Source: a bacterium (GTDB taxonomy: Bacteria > Zhuqueibacterota > Zhuqueibacteria > Residuimicrobiales > Krinioviventaceae). From it: a stretch of DNA of 64,000 nucleotides. The translations under genes and the position numbers were made by a program. Below, one piece after another: positions 29,652 to 38,230 of this stretch. The stretch is taken from positions 186,001 to 250,000 of the forward strand of contig JAKQIY010000013.1 in assembly GCA_029561455.1 (NCBI GenBank), in the 5' to 3' direction. The number at the start of each line of letters is the position of its first letter. The first letter of the stretch is position 1. The notes beneath the pieces are model-generated. The model saw nothing but the letters and a program-made list of their open reading frames with translations, did not search any database and was not told where the DNA came from.

Positions 29652-30963
29652 TTAATTTCCTCAACAGCGTATCGCGGTGAATTCCCATCATGTCGGCCGC
29701 CAGGCTTTTATTGCCGTTTGCCATGTTCAACACCATTAATATGTGCTCTTTTTCAACATCATCCATGAGCAAACTTTTCGGTGGTACTGCCTGTTTGACG
29801 CTTTCCTTCTCTGCCGGTTCGGACAGGCGGGAAGGGAGGTCGAAAATCTGGAGCTCTTTTTCTTCACAAACGGACACAGCCGTTCTGATCACATTTAACA
29901 ATTCCCTGACATTACCAGGCCAGTAATAATTCTGCAATTTAGCTAATGCTTCATTGCTGATGCCTATTTCACCCAAACCAAACCTGGCTGCAAATTCCCC
30001 GGTAAAAAAACTAGCCAAAACCGGAATATCTTTTTTTATTTCACGCAGCGCCGGCATTTGGATATGAATGATCCCCAGTAAATAATACAGATATTTATTA
30101 AATTGCCCATTCGATACCAACTGGTGCAAATCGACGCTGGTAGACGCGATGAGCCGGACATTGACCGGAACCGTTGAGCCACTGGTTTTCATTTTACCTG
30201 TTTCCAGCAGTTCAACCAACCTGGCTTGCACAACAGCGCTGGAATTGGCGATTTCATCCAGGTATAATGTGCCGCCTTCTGCACGGGTAATAATCCCTTT
30301 GCGCGGATTTTTGTCGCTGCCGAACAGTTCCGTTTCCAGCAACGCATCGGCAAAAGCAGCGCAATTGACGGTATAAAACTCCCCGGCCTGCCGTGAACCG
30401 GATTGGTGGATGCTGAATGCCGCCATTTCTTTGCCGGCGCCGCTCTCGCCGCTTATCAACACCGGCAAATCCGTAGCCGAAACCAGTTTAATTAATTCCC
30501 TGATCGATTTAATGCGGGGTGAATTGCCGATTATATTTTTATTTTTTATCAGGAAATCAATATGAGCATGACTGGCCGTTTTACCGTTTTTAATCTGTTC
30601 CGTTATCTCCCGTATCTGGGCTATAAAATCATCCATAACAATGGGTTTGATAATATAATGAAAAGCGCCGTGTTTTATTGATTGAATGGCGTCTTTGATA
30701 GAACCATAACCGGTAATCATAATAACAAATGTTTCGGGACGGACGGCTTTGACCTTTTTTAATAGTTCCAGGCCGGACATCCCGGGCATCTTGATATCGG
30801 AAATGACTATATCTACTTCATTACGTTCCATTAACTCCAACGCCCTGGCGCCGTTATTGGCGGTTATACAGGCAATCCCTTCCAGGTCAAATACATCTTT
30901 GATCACTTTGAGACAATTTTCTTCATCGTCTACCAATAAAATTGTTGGATTATAATCTTGCAT
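29629..30963 (-). CDS. NtrC-like response regulator with collapsed sigma54 loop
   Basis: 444 aa. Receiver domain at 1-120 (Asp56 in IVISDIKMPGMSG), AAA+ domain ~145-370, and a Fis-type helix-turn-helix at the end (GNKSLAADMMGIHRDTLLRKL). Walker A (GESGAGKE) and Walker B (GGTLYLDEI) are present. However, the stretch between ELFG and GGTLYLDE is SDKNPRKGIITRAE: the GAFTGA loop that contacts sigma54 is deleted, by about ten residues. The arginine fingers are also changed (FNKYLYYLL where FREDLYYRL is usual). It is therefore unlikely to open sigma54 promoters and may act as a DNA-binding switch or repressor. It is encoded 34 nt after the kinase at 30998-32533. Confidence 0.88.
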   Translation of the reverse strand: MQDYNPTILLVDDEENCLKVIKDVFDLEGIACITANNGARALELMERNEVDIVISDIKMPGMSGLELLKKVKAVRPETFVIMITGYGSIKDAIQSIKHGAFHYIIKPIVMDDFIAQIREITEQIKNGKTASHAHIDFLIKNKNIIGNSPRIKSIRELIKLVSATDLPVLISGESGAGKEMAAFSIHQSGSRQAGEFYTVNCAAFADALLETELFGSDKNPRKGIITRAEGGTLYLDEIANSSAVVQARLVELLETGKMKTSGSTVPVNVRLIASTSVDLHQLVSNGQFNKYLYYLLGIIHIQMPALREIKKDIPVLASFFTGEFAARFGLGEIGISNEALAKLQNYYWPGNVRELLNVIRTAVSVCEEKELQIFDLPSRLSEPAEKESVKQAVPPKSLLMDDVEKEHILMVLNMANGNKSLAADMMGIHRDTLLRKLKKYNVDE

Positions 30964-30997
30964 ATATCCATTCCTGCCGCTTTTTAAAAGCCTTTTC

Positions 30998-32533
30998 TTA
31001 ATTGTCTGTTTTATGTATCGGCAAATGTATCGTAAATGTCGTACCCCTGGCTTCTTTTGATTTTACCGTAATATCGCCATTGTTCCTTTTCAGAGCCGAC
31101 ATAACGATGGAAAGGCCAATTCCCACACCCTCGCCGTCATCCTTGGTCGTAAAAAATGGATCAAAGATTTTATCCATCACACTCTCGGGTATGCCTCTGC
31201 CATTGTCTGTTATTTCAACAACAATATTTTTTGCATCTTCCATCCCGGATTTTATAACTAATTTTCCACCTTCCGGCATGGCATCCTTGGCATTCAATAT
31301 CAGGTTTAGAAAAACCTGTTTAATATCGTCCTGGTTGATCAGGCAGGTGTGCACCGGGGTTAATTCTTTTTCAAGCTCGATCTCATGGATCAATAGTTCA
31401 TTCTCAACCAGGGTAAGGGTTTGCAGTAAAATATCGTTAATATCGCATTCGGTCTGGTTCTTGCCCGATTTGCGGGAAAATTCCAGCAAATTAGTGATGA
31501 TCTTTTGGGTGCGTTGAATTTCCTGTTTTATAATGGCCAAGTGTTCCGTCAGCTTGGTATCGGGATTGTTGACCACTCTCTGAATGTAATACAGGGAAGA
31601 ACTGATGGTGTTAAGCGGGTTACGGATTTCGTGAGCAATGGCTGCCGCCAGTTCACCCATAACCGCCAGTTTTTCCGACAAGATCAGTTTTTGCTGCACT
31701 TCATTCAGGCGGTCATTGGTAAATTCAAAACGTTTTTGCAATTCCTGGTTCTTTTTTTCAAACTCTTTTATGGCTTTTAGCCGCTGCGAGGAGTCCTTGA
31801 GAATGCAACCAACGCCGATAATTCGTTCTCCCTGGTGGATCGGCATCAACTTGGCGTCTACCGATTCGATCTCATTCGCCGGAGTTTTCAGCTTCCAACC
31901 GGTGCCTTTTACTTCGAGTCCCTGCAGAACCCGGTCAAAAAAGGTTGAAATCGCGGTTGAAAACATTTCATCAAAAATACTGATGAATTTGTTAATTCCT
32001 TTTTTATTATGAAGCTCAGGAATTATAAGCCTGGCCTGCCGGTTAGCATGTTCAATATTTCCATGTAAATCGAGAATGAGTACAATATCATCGGTGTTTT
32101 CCAGAATATCTCGGAATTGTTCAACATATTTGATCTTGTTTTTCCGCTGCAGAATTGTTTCTATACGCGCCAACAGTTCATCTTTATTGAAAGGCTTGGT
32201 CATATAATCATCCGCGCCTAGCCGCAAACCGTTGACCCGGTCTTTAATTGCAGTCCTGGCGGTGAGCATGATGATTGGAATATCCTGCAATGCGGGAGTG
32301 GATTTAAAGAATGAACATAACTCAAAGCCATCCTGTTCGGAATTTAACATTACATCCAAAAGAATAAGCTGGAAATTTTGCTGGAAAGCTTTACGAACTG
32401 CCGATTTGGCGTTGTTACACCACTCAACATCATATCCCTTGCTTTTTAAATTATAAGATACAACAAAGGCCTGATCCTGGTTATCTTCGATCAAAAGTAT
32501 GCTTGACTTTTCAGTCTTTTTGGATTCCTGCAT
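30998..32533 (-). CDS. Receiver-PAS-histidine kinase (NtrB-like)
   Basis: 511 aa, cytoplasmic. An N-terminal receiver (Asp60 in LILLDVMLN, Lys in MTKPF) is followed by a PAS domain (~140-255), a coiled coil (~255-290), then HisKA (IAHEIRNPLNT, His301) and HATPase (NLILNAKDAMPEGG, DNGRGIPE, GVGIGLSIV). Having the receiver first suggests it is itself switched by another kinase. It precedes the NtrC-like gene on the same strand and very probably signals to it. AAGGAAG precedes the ATG, and a sigma70 promoter lies at 32623-32651. Confidence 0.9.
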   Translation of the reverse strand: MQESKKTEKSSILLIEDNQDQAFVVSYNLKSKGYDVEWCNNAKSAVRKAFQQNFQLILLDVMLNSEQDGFELCSFFKSTPALQDIPIIMLTARTAIKDRVNGLRLGADDYMTKPFNKDELLARIETILQRKNKIKYVEQFRDILENTDDIVLILDLHGNIEHANRQARLIIPELHNKKGINKFISIFDEMFSTAISTFFDRVLQGLEVKGTGWKLKTPANEIESVDAKLMPIHQGERIIGVGCILKDSSQRLKAIKEFEKKNQELQKRFEFTNDRLNEVQQKLILSEKLAVMGELAAAIAHEIRNPLNTISSSLYYIQRVVNNPDTKLTEHLAIIKQEIQRTQKIITNLLEFSRKSGKNQTECDINDILLQTLTLVENELLIHEIELEKELTPVHTCLINQDDIKQVFLNLILNAKDAMPEGGKLVIKSGMEDAKNIVVEITDNGRGIPESVMDKIFDPFFTTKDDGEGVGIGLSIVMSALKRNNGDITVKSKEARGTTFTIHLPIHKTDN

Positions 32534-32622
32534 GATTTCTTCCTTTAATGGCAGGATAACTGACGTTTTGTGATTTCAGGTACATTAAAACCCGGATTAC
32601 AATCCCCCTTTACCGGTATTGT

Positions 32623-32651
32623 AAAATATTAAACAAAATTATCAATGTCAA
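32623..32651 (-). promoter_or_regulatory. Sigma70-type promoter of the kinase/NtrC-like operon
   Basis: On the minus strand TTGACA (32646-32651), 17 nt, TATTTT (32623-32628): a perfect -35 box and 4/6 in the -10 box. Predicted start near 32616, giving an ~83-nt leader. Confidence 0.7.
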
Positions 32652-32717
32652 TAAAATGATCTAGTGTTTATTCATATTTTTTAGGAAATTTTTTGAAAAA
32701 ATTATTGATAAATCACA

Positions 32718-32754
32718 ATAAAAGAAACAGGTTGTTATTTAAACAACCTGTTTC
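32718..32754 (-). terminator. Rho-independent terminator of the lipoprotein gene
   Basis: On the minus strand a 13-bp stem (32742-32754 with 32724-32736) and a 5-nt loop, followed by a T-rich stretch (TTTTATT). It lies just past the stop at 32781. Confidence 0.88.
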
Positions 32755-32780
32755 CTGTCGAAATTCATCCCCCGGGAAAA

Positions 32781-33659
32781 TCAGTTCAACTCTCCCGAAC
32801 CCAGATCGCCGGAGTATACTTGTTTGTTTATATTGATATTGGCATTACCATTTTCAATAACTATATTTATATCGCGGGTTATTGTTCGTTCCCTGTAACT
32901 GTTGTCACTGATAAACGTAACATGCGCATTATGCGTACCGGTTATAGAACCGCTGATTTTCTGTGACAAATCATTCCTGCTGCCGCGCGGTCCTTTTAAA
33001 TCAGTAATAGTCAGGTCGATACTGTGGTCATGAATCCGTGTAAGGCGCATGGTTGTAATAGTATCTACAGCTGCGCGTTTATATGTGCCGTTAACGGTTA
33101 CAATATCTGTGTTGGTACCGGTGGCAGTGAAATCGCCTTCCAGGTATTTGAGTTCCTGGGAAAGACGTAAAGTTTTATGGCGGCCTTCACCCTCGACAAT
33201 TTTAAATTTTATCGTTGACGCCGTATCGCCATCGGTCAGCCAAAATTGCTGCGCAAGACCCGCATCGTTTAGAAACTGAACATTATAAACTCGCATAATA
33301 TGGGCATAATTGGTCCCGTTTGGATTGCCCCGTTCGCGGGTTACGGTAATTGTCCAGCTGCCGCTTGTTGAATCATAGACCGATTCTTTACTGTCGACCA
33401 AACTTGTACTGTTTTTGCCTAAAGATGCCGATCCGGTCATTGCAAACAAATCGGCAATTTGATCCGTCAACCCTCCATTATCTTCGCCAATATCGCTGGC
33501 GATTGATTCGGCTATATCATTATTTTCATTATAACCGGCCGGCGCTGTTTCAGGCTGTACAGTTGAATCTTTACTGCAATTAAAAAGCAGGATAAAGCTG
33601 GTAATTAAAATTGGTAAAACCAATGTTCCATGAATTGTGTTTTGCATTTTGTTTTTCAT
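32781..33659 (-). CDS. Lipoprotein of unknown function
   Basis: 292 aa, ATG with GGAG at 6 nt. Residues 1-28 are a lipoprotein signal (ILLFNC, Cys28), followed by a Ser/Glu-rich linker. The mature part (~75-290) is beta-rich with repeated Thr/Asp stretches (SWTITVTRERGNPNG, FLNDAGLAQQFWLTDGD, RITRDINIVIENGN) and no enzyme motif I know. It has its own terminator and is divergent from the TPR/CsgG-like operon. No function assigned. Confidence 0.75.
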   Translation of the reverse strand: MKNKMQNTIHGTLVLPILITSFILLFNCSKDSTVQPETAPAGYNENNDIAESIASDIGEDNGGLTDQIADLFAMTGSASLGKNSTSLVDSKESVYDSTSGSWTITVTRERGNPNGTNYAHIMRVYNVQFLNDAGLAQQFWLTDGDTASTIKFKIVEGEGRHKTLRLSQELKYLEGDFTATGTNTDIVTVNGTYKRAAVDTITTMRLTRIHDHSIDLTITDLKGPRGSRNDLSQKISGSITGTHNAHVTFISDNSYRERTITRDINIVIENGNANININKQVYSGDLGSGELN

Positions 33660-34175
33660 TGTTTTCTCCAGTACATTGTTAACTGTTATTTATAATGGGA
33701 TTTTTATCAAGCTGTATGCCAGAATAATTGCATATTAATACAATTACTTTTATTACAATATTTTAGATAATGTTCGCCTTGACGAAATTTATAAAATTAT
33801 TTACCCGGATGTACCTGTGAGTACAATTGCTGTACCTGAAAAATTTAGTTTGATTATCCGATCTGATACTTTAGGTCAGTACATTAAATCATGGTAATAA
33901 GATAAGTAGAAAGTATAGTTAAATGAACCGCTGAGTCATTAATTTTAAATATTTTTCAAATTGTGCTTGCCTATACAAAAAATTAATGTAAATTAGTAAT
34001 GCTTGATGTAGGATAAAAATATTATCAAATATCACTACTCCGTTCGCTTACTTAAAATTTCTCTTTCGCCCAGGTTTCCGGATAGCCCACCGAAAAATTT
34101 ATCCTGCACCAATTCCGCTTTACAAAAAGTTAATTCATTTTTTTAATGCAGGAATTAATTTATGAGGAGAGAAAT
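33660..34175. other. Divergent intergenic region with TGTACCTG repeats
   Basis: 516 AT-rich nt. TGTACCTG occurs twice (33810-33817 and 33831-33838), spaced 21 nt, two helical turns. Between them GTACA-ATTGC-TGTAC (33821-33835) forms an inverted repeat. It may be an operator for one of the flanking genes. No confident promoter or gene was seen. Confidence 0.35.
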
Positions 34176-35603
34176 ATGCACTATGCAAAAATAGTAAAAT
34201 TGATCCTGTATGTAACTTTACTACTCTTTTTCGCCTGCGCAACTGCTCCCCGCCAAAAAGGGGGAACAGGGGCCACCGCAGGAAATAAAGAATCTGAAAT
34301 TTCAAAATTGCAAAAAGCGGTAGACAAAAATCCTAAAAATACGAAAGCATTACTTGAACTCGGTCTTGCCTGGTATGAAAAACGTGAATTTCAAACTGCC
34401 ATTGAAACTTTAAATAAAGTACTGGCAATAGAACCAAACAATGGCAAAGCATTATTTTATGCGGGCACTGCTTATGAGATTAACGGTGACCTGAATAATG
34501 CTATGGAATTGTACAAGAAATATAATCGCGTCAACAAATCATCCGGTTTACGGTCTGCTCTTGAGAATAGGTTGAAAAAACTGGTGCAACTCCAAATGCA
34601 GGAAGAGATCAAACAGACAATAAAAGATGAAGAAAAACTTGATGCGACGCAAATTCCCAATAATTCTATTGCGGTTGTTTATTTCAAGTATATGGGCAAA
34701 GACGATAATTTACAACCACTGCAAAAAGGTTTAGCTGATTTACTGATCACAGATCTTTCCAAAGTAGAGAAACTTACGGTTATTGAACGCCTGAAGATGC
34801 AGGCGCTACTGGAAGAGATGGGACTGGGTATGACCGGACTGGTCGATGCCCGCACCGCCCCCCGGGTTGGGAAATTGCTTGGTTCTGCCAGCTTAATCAA
34901 CGGCGCTTATATTAACCTGGAGAAAGATCAATTCCGCATCGACGCCGGAATTACCGAAACCACCAGCGGCAAGTTCAAAGCCAGCGATGTAACCGGGAAA
35001 ATGAAAGATTTCTTTAAACTGGAAAAAGAACTGGTATTTAATCTGATTAAAACAATGGGTTATAAACTTTCCCAACAGGAAATAGATAACATCAGGATAG
35101 TACCGACAGAAAACCTGCTGGCTTTTATGGCTTATTGTAACGCTCTTGATTATACTGACCGAGGCAAGTATGATGAAGCCAGCCAGGAATATCTCAAAGC
35201 TATACAACTTGATCCCAAATTTGAACTAGCTAAACAAAAGAATCAGCAGCTTTCCGGAATGAGTGATAAACTGCAACCTATGAATCAACTTGTAAATATA
35301 GCCAAAGCCGAATTTGAACCGCAGACCCCTGAGGTAGCAACCAAAGCCGTTCCTGCACAACAACCAAAAACCACCGCAGTCGCTGAAAAATCTATCTCTG
35401 CTGAAGCCGCCGGTTCTTTTACAGCTACGACCCCAGCTACCGGGTTGTCGGAACCAACTTTCATTGACCGCTTGCAGACCACCGGCCAGATTATCGACTT
35501 TGGTTTCATTCCCGGAGTTGAATCCCGCGAACCGGTGCAGGAACAGAGTCAACCGACATTCGGCAATACCGCCAACATTGAAATTTCAGTGCCAATCCAT
35601 TAA
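34176..35603 (+). CDS. TPR lipoprotein with CsgG-like domain
   Basis: 475 aa from ATG 34176, with GAGGAGAG just upstream; an in-frame ATG at 34146 lacks one. Lipobox LLFFAC (Cys near 20). TPR repeats at ~55-125 (KALLELGLAWYEKREFQTAIETL, LFYAGTAYEINGDLNNAMELY in parts) and one more near 330-365 (YDEASQEYLKAIQLDP). Residues ~160-320 resemble CsgG/FlgO-type proteins: IAVVYFKYMGKD, LLITDLSKVEKLTVIERLKMQALLEEMG, TAPRVGKLLGSASLINGAY. The C-terminus is a low-complexity Ala/Thr/Pro region. CsgG forms the curli export pore; here it is more likely an outer-membrane assembly factor of an unknown system. Operon with the next two genes. Confidence 0.8.
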   Translation: MHYAKIVKLILYVTLLLFFACATAPRQKGGTGATAGNKESEISKLQKAVDKNPKNTKALLELGLAWYEKREFQTAIETLNKVLAIEPNNGKALFYAGTAYEINGDLNNAMELYKKYNRVNKSSGLRSALENRLKKLVQLQMQEEIKQTIKDEEKLDATQIPNNSIAVVYFKYMGKDDNLQPLQKGLADLLITDLSKVEKLTVIERLKMQALLEEMGLGMTGLVDARTAPRVGKLLGSASLINGAYINLEKDQFRIDAGITETTSGKFKASDVTGKMKDFFKLEKELVFNLIKTMGYKLSQQEIDNIRIVPTENLLAFMAYCNALDYTDRGKYDEASQEYLKAIQLDPKFELAKQKNQQLSGMSDKLQPMNQLVNIAKAEFEPQTPEVATKAVPAQQPKTTAVAEKSISAEAAGSFTATTPATGLSEPTFIDRLQTTGQIIDFGFIPGVESREPVQEQSQPTFGNTANIEISVPIH

Positions 35604-35627
35604 TTGAATGATTCAGGAGGTAATAAA

Positions 35628-36752
35628 ATGATAATACGAAAAATTTTCTATGCGCTCCTGTTTTTATATATCCCCGCGGCTCTGTTTGCCCAACCACCTG
35701 TTCAGCGTTTGCAGCAGCAAATGTCAACCCTGGCCGGTATCAGTTTTGAAACCTGGAAAGCAGAGCAAGACAGGATCACCCAGTTTGCTTTACCGATAAC
35801 TTTTATCTACCCGTTTAACGAACGGTCGCGTCTTGATGTGATTACCTCACCGGCGCTTTCCACGCTTAGTTCCGGGGATAGTTATTCTTTAAATGGACTT
35901 TCGGACACACGTGTTCGCGGTCATTATTTAACGGCTAATGAAAAATATTTGTTTACTTATGGTCTGGTGCTGCCCACCGGTAAAAGTTCGTTAACAACGG
36001 AAGAATTTAATGTTGCCAATGCTGTAGCTTTGCATGCCTTTAATTTCCGGGTACCGAGTCTGGGGCAGGGCATGGATATTAATCTCGGCATTGCCACTGC
36101 ATTTCAATACAATGATAATGTCATTGGTGCCGGTTTCAGTATATTGAAAAAGAACAATTACAAACCTTTTAAAGATTACGATTATAATTACCAGCCGGGT
36201 GATGAATTTACTTTTACTACCGGCATAGAACGTAATATTACTACTATGGGTAAAGAAGCGCGGGTTACTGCTGACCTGGTCTATACCATCTATTCCAGCG
36301 ACAAAGGCAATGACGAAGAAATATTTAAAAGCGGCAACCGGTTCATGCTACAAAGCGGAATATTTATTCCTTTTAACAATTATGATCTGCAAATATTTTT
36401 ACGTGAAAAAATCAAGGGCAAAAATAAAGCTGGTGTAGGCGATCAGTTTGAACAGGAACGCAAAAATCGCAATGGCAACGAGTTTCAAATTACCGGCCAG
36501 GTTATCCTGCCGCCTAAAAACACCAGCCAGATCATTGGTTTGTTTGATATGATGTTGTTTGGCAATAATCAATATAAAACCGGTGGCGCCACCCTGTTTG
36601 GCCTGGGTGGGGGATACCGTTACAAAATAAATTCAACATTGTTTTTTGACGGCCAATTGTGGTTTTATATGGGCAGCATGAAAACCGGCGTTGAAAGTAA
36701 AAGTTTAACCGGTATTAAATTAAATGGCGGAATACGCTATTATTTTCATTAA
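35628..36752 (+). CDS. Outer-membrane beta-barrel protein, unknown function
   Basis: 374 aa from ATG 35628, AGGAGG at 7 nt; the frame opens earlier at 35604. Signal peptide ~1-20 (AALFAQ). The rest alternates short amphipathic beta strands and turns (FALPITFIYPF, FTYGLVLPTGKSSL, LQIFLREKIKGK, FFDGQLWFYMG, GIKLNGGIRYYFH), ending in an aromatic strand as barrel proteins do. About 14 strands are likely. It lies 24 nt after the CsgG-like gene and 29 nt before a small lipoprotein, in one operon. Resembles the DUF3187/transporter-type barrels in general style only. Confidence 0.75.
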   Translation: MIIRKIFYALLFLYIPAALFAQPPVQRLQQQMSTLAGISFETWKAEQDRITQFALPITFIYPFNERSRLDVITSPALSTLSSGDSYSLNGLSDTRVRGHYLTANEKYLFTYGLVLPTGKSSLTTEEFNVANAVALHAFNFRVPSLGQGMDINLGIATAFQYNDNVIGAGFSILKKNNYKPFKDYDYNYQPGDEFTFTTGIERNITTMGKEARVTADLVYTIYSSDKGNDEEIFKSGNRFMLQSGIFIPFNNYDLQIFLREKIKGKNKAGVGDQFEQERKNRNGNEFQITGQVILPPKNTSQIIGLFDMMLFGNNQYKTGGATLFGLGGGYRYKINSTLFFDGQLWFYMGSMKTGVESKSLTGIKLNGGIRYYFH

Positions 36753-36781
36753 ATTCATCTGGCATTTTGGAGGATTTAAAT

Positions 36782-37345
36782 ATGAATTTTAAAAATATAC
36801 TTTTTTTACTTGTGCTTTATTGTCTCCCATTTCTTTTCCAATGTGAGGAGCAACCTGCTAATGTTGATAAAGCGCCAATGATTACTATCAATCTTGTTTC
36901 CGATGGCAGTGTTAATATGGATAACAGATTAATTTCAGTAATTTTACCGAATAGCGCTCTGGAGAAAGTGAGCCAAAGTGAATCATCCGTTGATCAGGTT
37001 ATGGTAATGATACTGGATTGGACGATGTATGATTCCATCGCTGATTATTTTAATTCCGAGGATTATGAACAATTCAGCGTTGTACGTGATACTCTTATCA
37101 ATCAAGGCAAATTAACAAAATGGGATGAGTGGGTAAAGCTGCTGGGCGATTATTTCCGTATTGTCGCTAATCAGAGTCTCAACATTGAAGGCGATCACGC
37201 GCGTGGCGTTGTTTCCGGTGTTGAGGGTTTGAATTATGTACTTGTGCAAATGTTTGAAAATGGTGTATTAATGCATTCCTATGAAGGGCATGTCCGGGCT
37301 AAATCTGGTGAGACTGTTAAGGCTAATATAACTCAATATTGGTAA
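36782..37345 (+). CDS. Small lipoprotein of the CsgG-like operon
   Basis: 187 aa from ATG 36782, GGAGG at 8 nt. Lipobox LFLFQC (Cys ~21). The mature part begins EEQPANVDKAPMITINLV and has VSDGSVNMDNRLISVILP and a C-terminal GLNYVLVQMFENG-VRAKSGETVKANIT segment. The latter suggests a beta-sandwich with a PEGA/Big-like edge. No known motif. Third gene of the operon, ending at the hairpin 37373-37401. Confidence 0.7.
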   Translation: MNFKNILFLLVLYCLPFLFQCEEQPANVDKAPMITINLVSDGSVNMDNRLISVILPNSALEKVSQSESSVDQVMVMILDWTMYDSIADYFNSEDYEQFSVVRDTLINQGKLTKWDEWVKLLGDYFRIVANQSLNIEGDHARGVVSGVEGLNYVLVQMFENGVLMHSYEGHVRAKSGETVKANITQYW

Positions 37346-37372
37346 CAGATTATCATAAATTAATAAAACTAT

Positions 37373-37401
37373 TCCCCGCCTGACCATAATTCAGGCGGGG
37401 A
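37373..37401 (+). terminator. Terminator-like hairpin
   Basis: TCCCCGCCTGA, 7-nt loop, TCAGGCGGGGA: an 11-bp GC-rich stem 28 nt past the operon's last stop. No clear T run follows. Confidence 0.65.
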
Positions 37402-37562
37402 GTAGCTGTATTTCCATTAGTAATTATTCCGAACATCTTCTTACCGCAATAATTTTTATTATCATCTATTTCCGTTTATCCACGTTTATGTAATTGATAT
37501 TTACCAGAATTATGAATATCTTTAATACACTTTAAATCATGACAATATGAGGGCGCGCAGTG

Positions 37563-38135
37563 ATGAGACGATTTTTAATTATTCAACCCATGACAATATT
37601 TTTGGTTCTGTTAATCATTTCATTAACCATAATTGCATGTACCAAAAACCAGGAGGCTAACGTGCCGGCAACACAAAATAACATGATTACCGATAAACTT
37701 GATCAGGCGGAAAAATATTTTACCCTGCACCCGGCTTTTCCGGTAGCGTTTGCTCTGCTGCGTAGCGATTCCCTGGCGCAGCGGGAATCGGGAAAGTATA
37801 ATGTTGACGGCGACCGTCTGTATTATTTGGTCAGCAACGGACCGGGTAAAAAGCGTAATGAAGCCAGGCTGGAAGCGCACCGCAAATATATCGATATTCA
37901 ATATGTCATAGCCGGCACAGACACGATGGGCTGGAAACCCCTGACAGGTTGCTCCCTGGTCGATTCCCCTTATGATTCATCCAAAGATATTGAATTTTTT
38001 GCAGATGAACCACAAACCTGGACTCCCGTCCCGGCCGGGTCGTTCGCCATCTTTTTTCCCACCGACGCCCACGCGCCGATGGTCAGCGACAGTACAATAC
38101 ACAAAGTGGTACTGAAAATTGCTGTAGAGGAATAG
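37563..38135 (+). CDS. YhcH/YjgK/YiaL-family protein with lipoprotein signal
   Basis: 190 aa from ATG 37563 (GTG at 37560 is adjacent; GAGGG ~10 nt upstream). Residues ~50-190 match the YhcH/YjgK/YiaL (DUF386, EbgC-like) cupin family: SGKYNVDGDRLYYLVS, RLEAHRKYIDIQYVIAGTDTMGW, and PAGSFAIFFPTDAHAP with VHK-like HKVVLKI at the end. Metal-binding His/Glu residues appear kept (EAHRKYIDIQ, DAHAP). These proteins are normally cytoplasmic and linked to sialic acid, galactoside or uronate use. This one has a clear lipoprotein signal (ISLTIIAC, Cys ~26), so it should sit outside the inner membrane. It lies between two transcription terminators and is probably monocistronic. Confidence 0.85.
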   Translation: MRRFLIIQPMTIFLVLLIISLTIIACTKNQEANVPATQNNMITDKLDQAEKYFTLHPAFPVAFALLRSDSLAQRESGKYNVDGDRLYYLVSNGPGKKRNEARLEAHRKYIDIQYVIAGTDTMGWKPLTGCSLVDSPYDSSKDIEFFADEPQTWTPVPAGSFAIFFPTDAHAPMVSDSTIHKVVLKIAVEE

Positions 38136-38152
38136 AAGAGGGGAGTTTAAAC

Positions 38153-38182
38153 AAAAAAGCGGGCTATATAACCCGCTTTTTT
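38153..38182. terminator. Bidirectional terminator
   Basis: AAAAAAGCGGG, 8-nt loop, CCCGCTTTTTT, 18 nt after the YhcH-like gene. The symmetric A and T runs could also stop transcription arriving from the gene at 38231-40879. Confidence 0.92.
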
Positions 38183-38199
38183 ATTCTTTCTTTTACTGC

Positions 38200-38226
38200 A
38201 AGCTGACAACTGATAGCTGTCAGCTT
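38200..38226 (-). terminator. Hairpin at the 3' end of the DUF5916 gene
   Basis: AAGCTGACA (38200-38208) and TGTCAGCTT (38218-38226) pair around 9 nt, directly after the stop at 38231. It has no T run of its own; together with 38153-38182 it forms a tandem 3' structure. Confidence 0.5.
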
Positions 38227-38230
38227 AACA

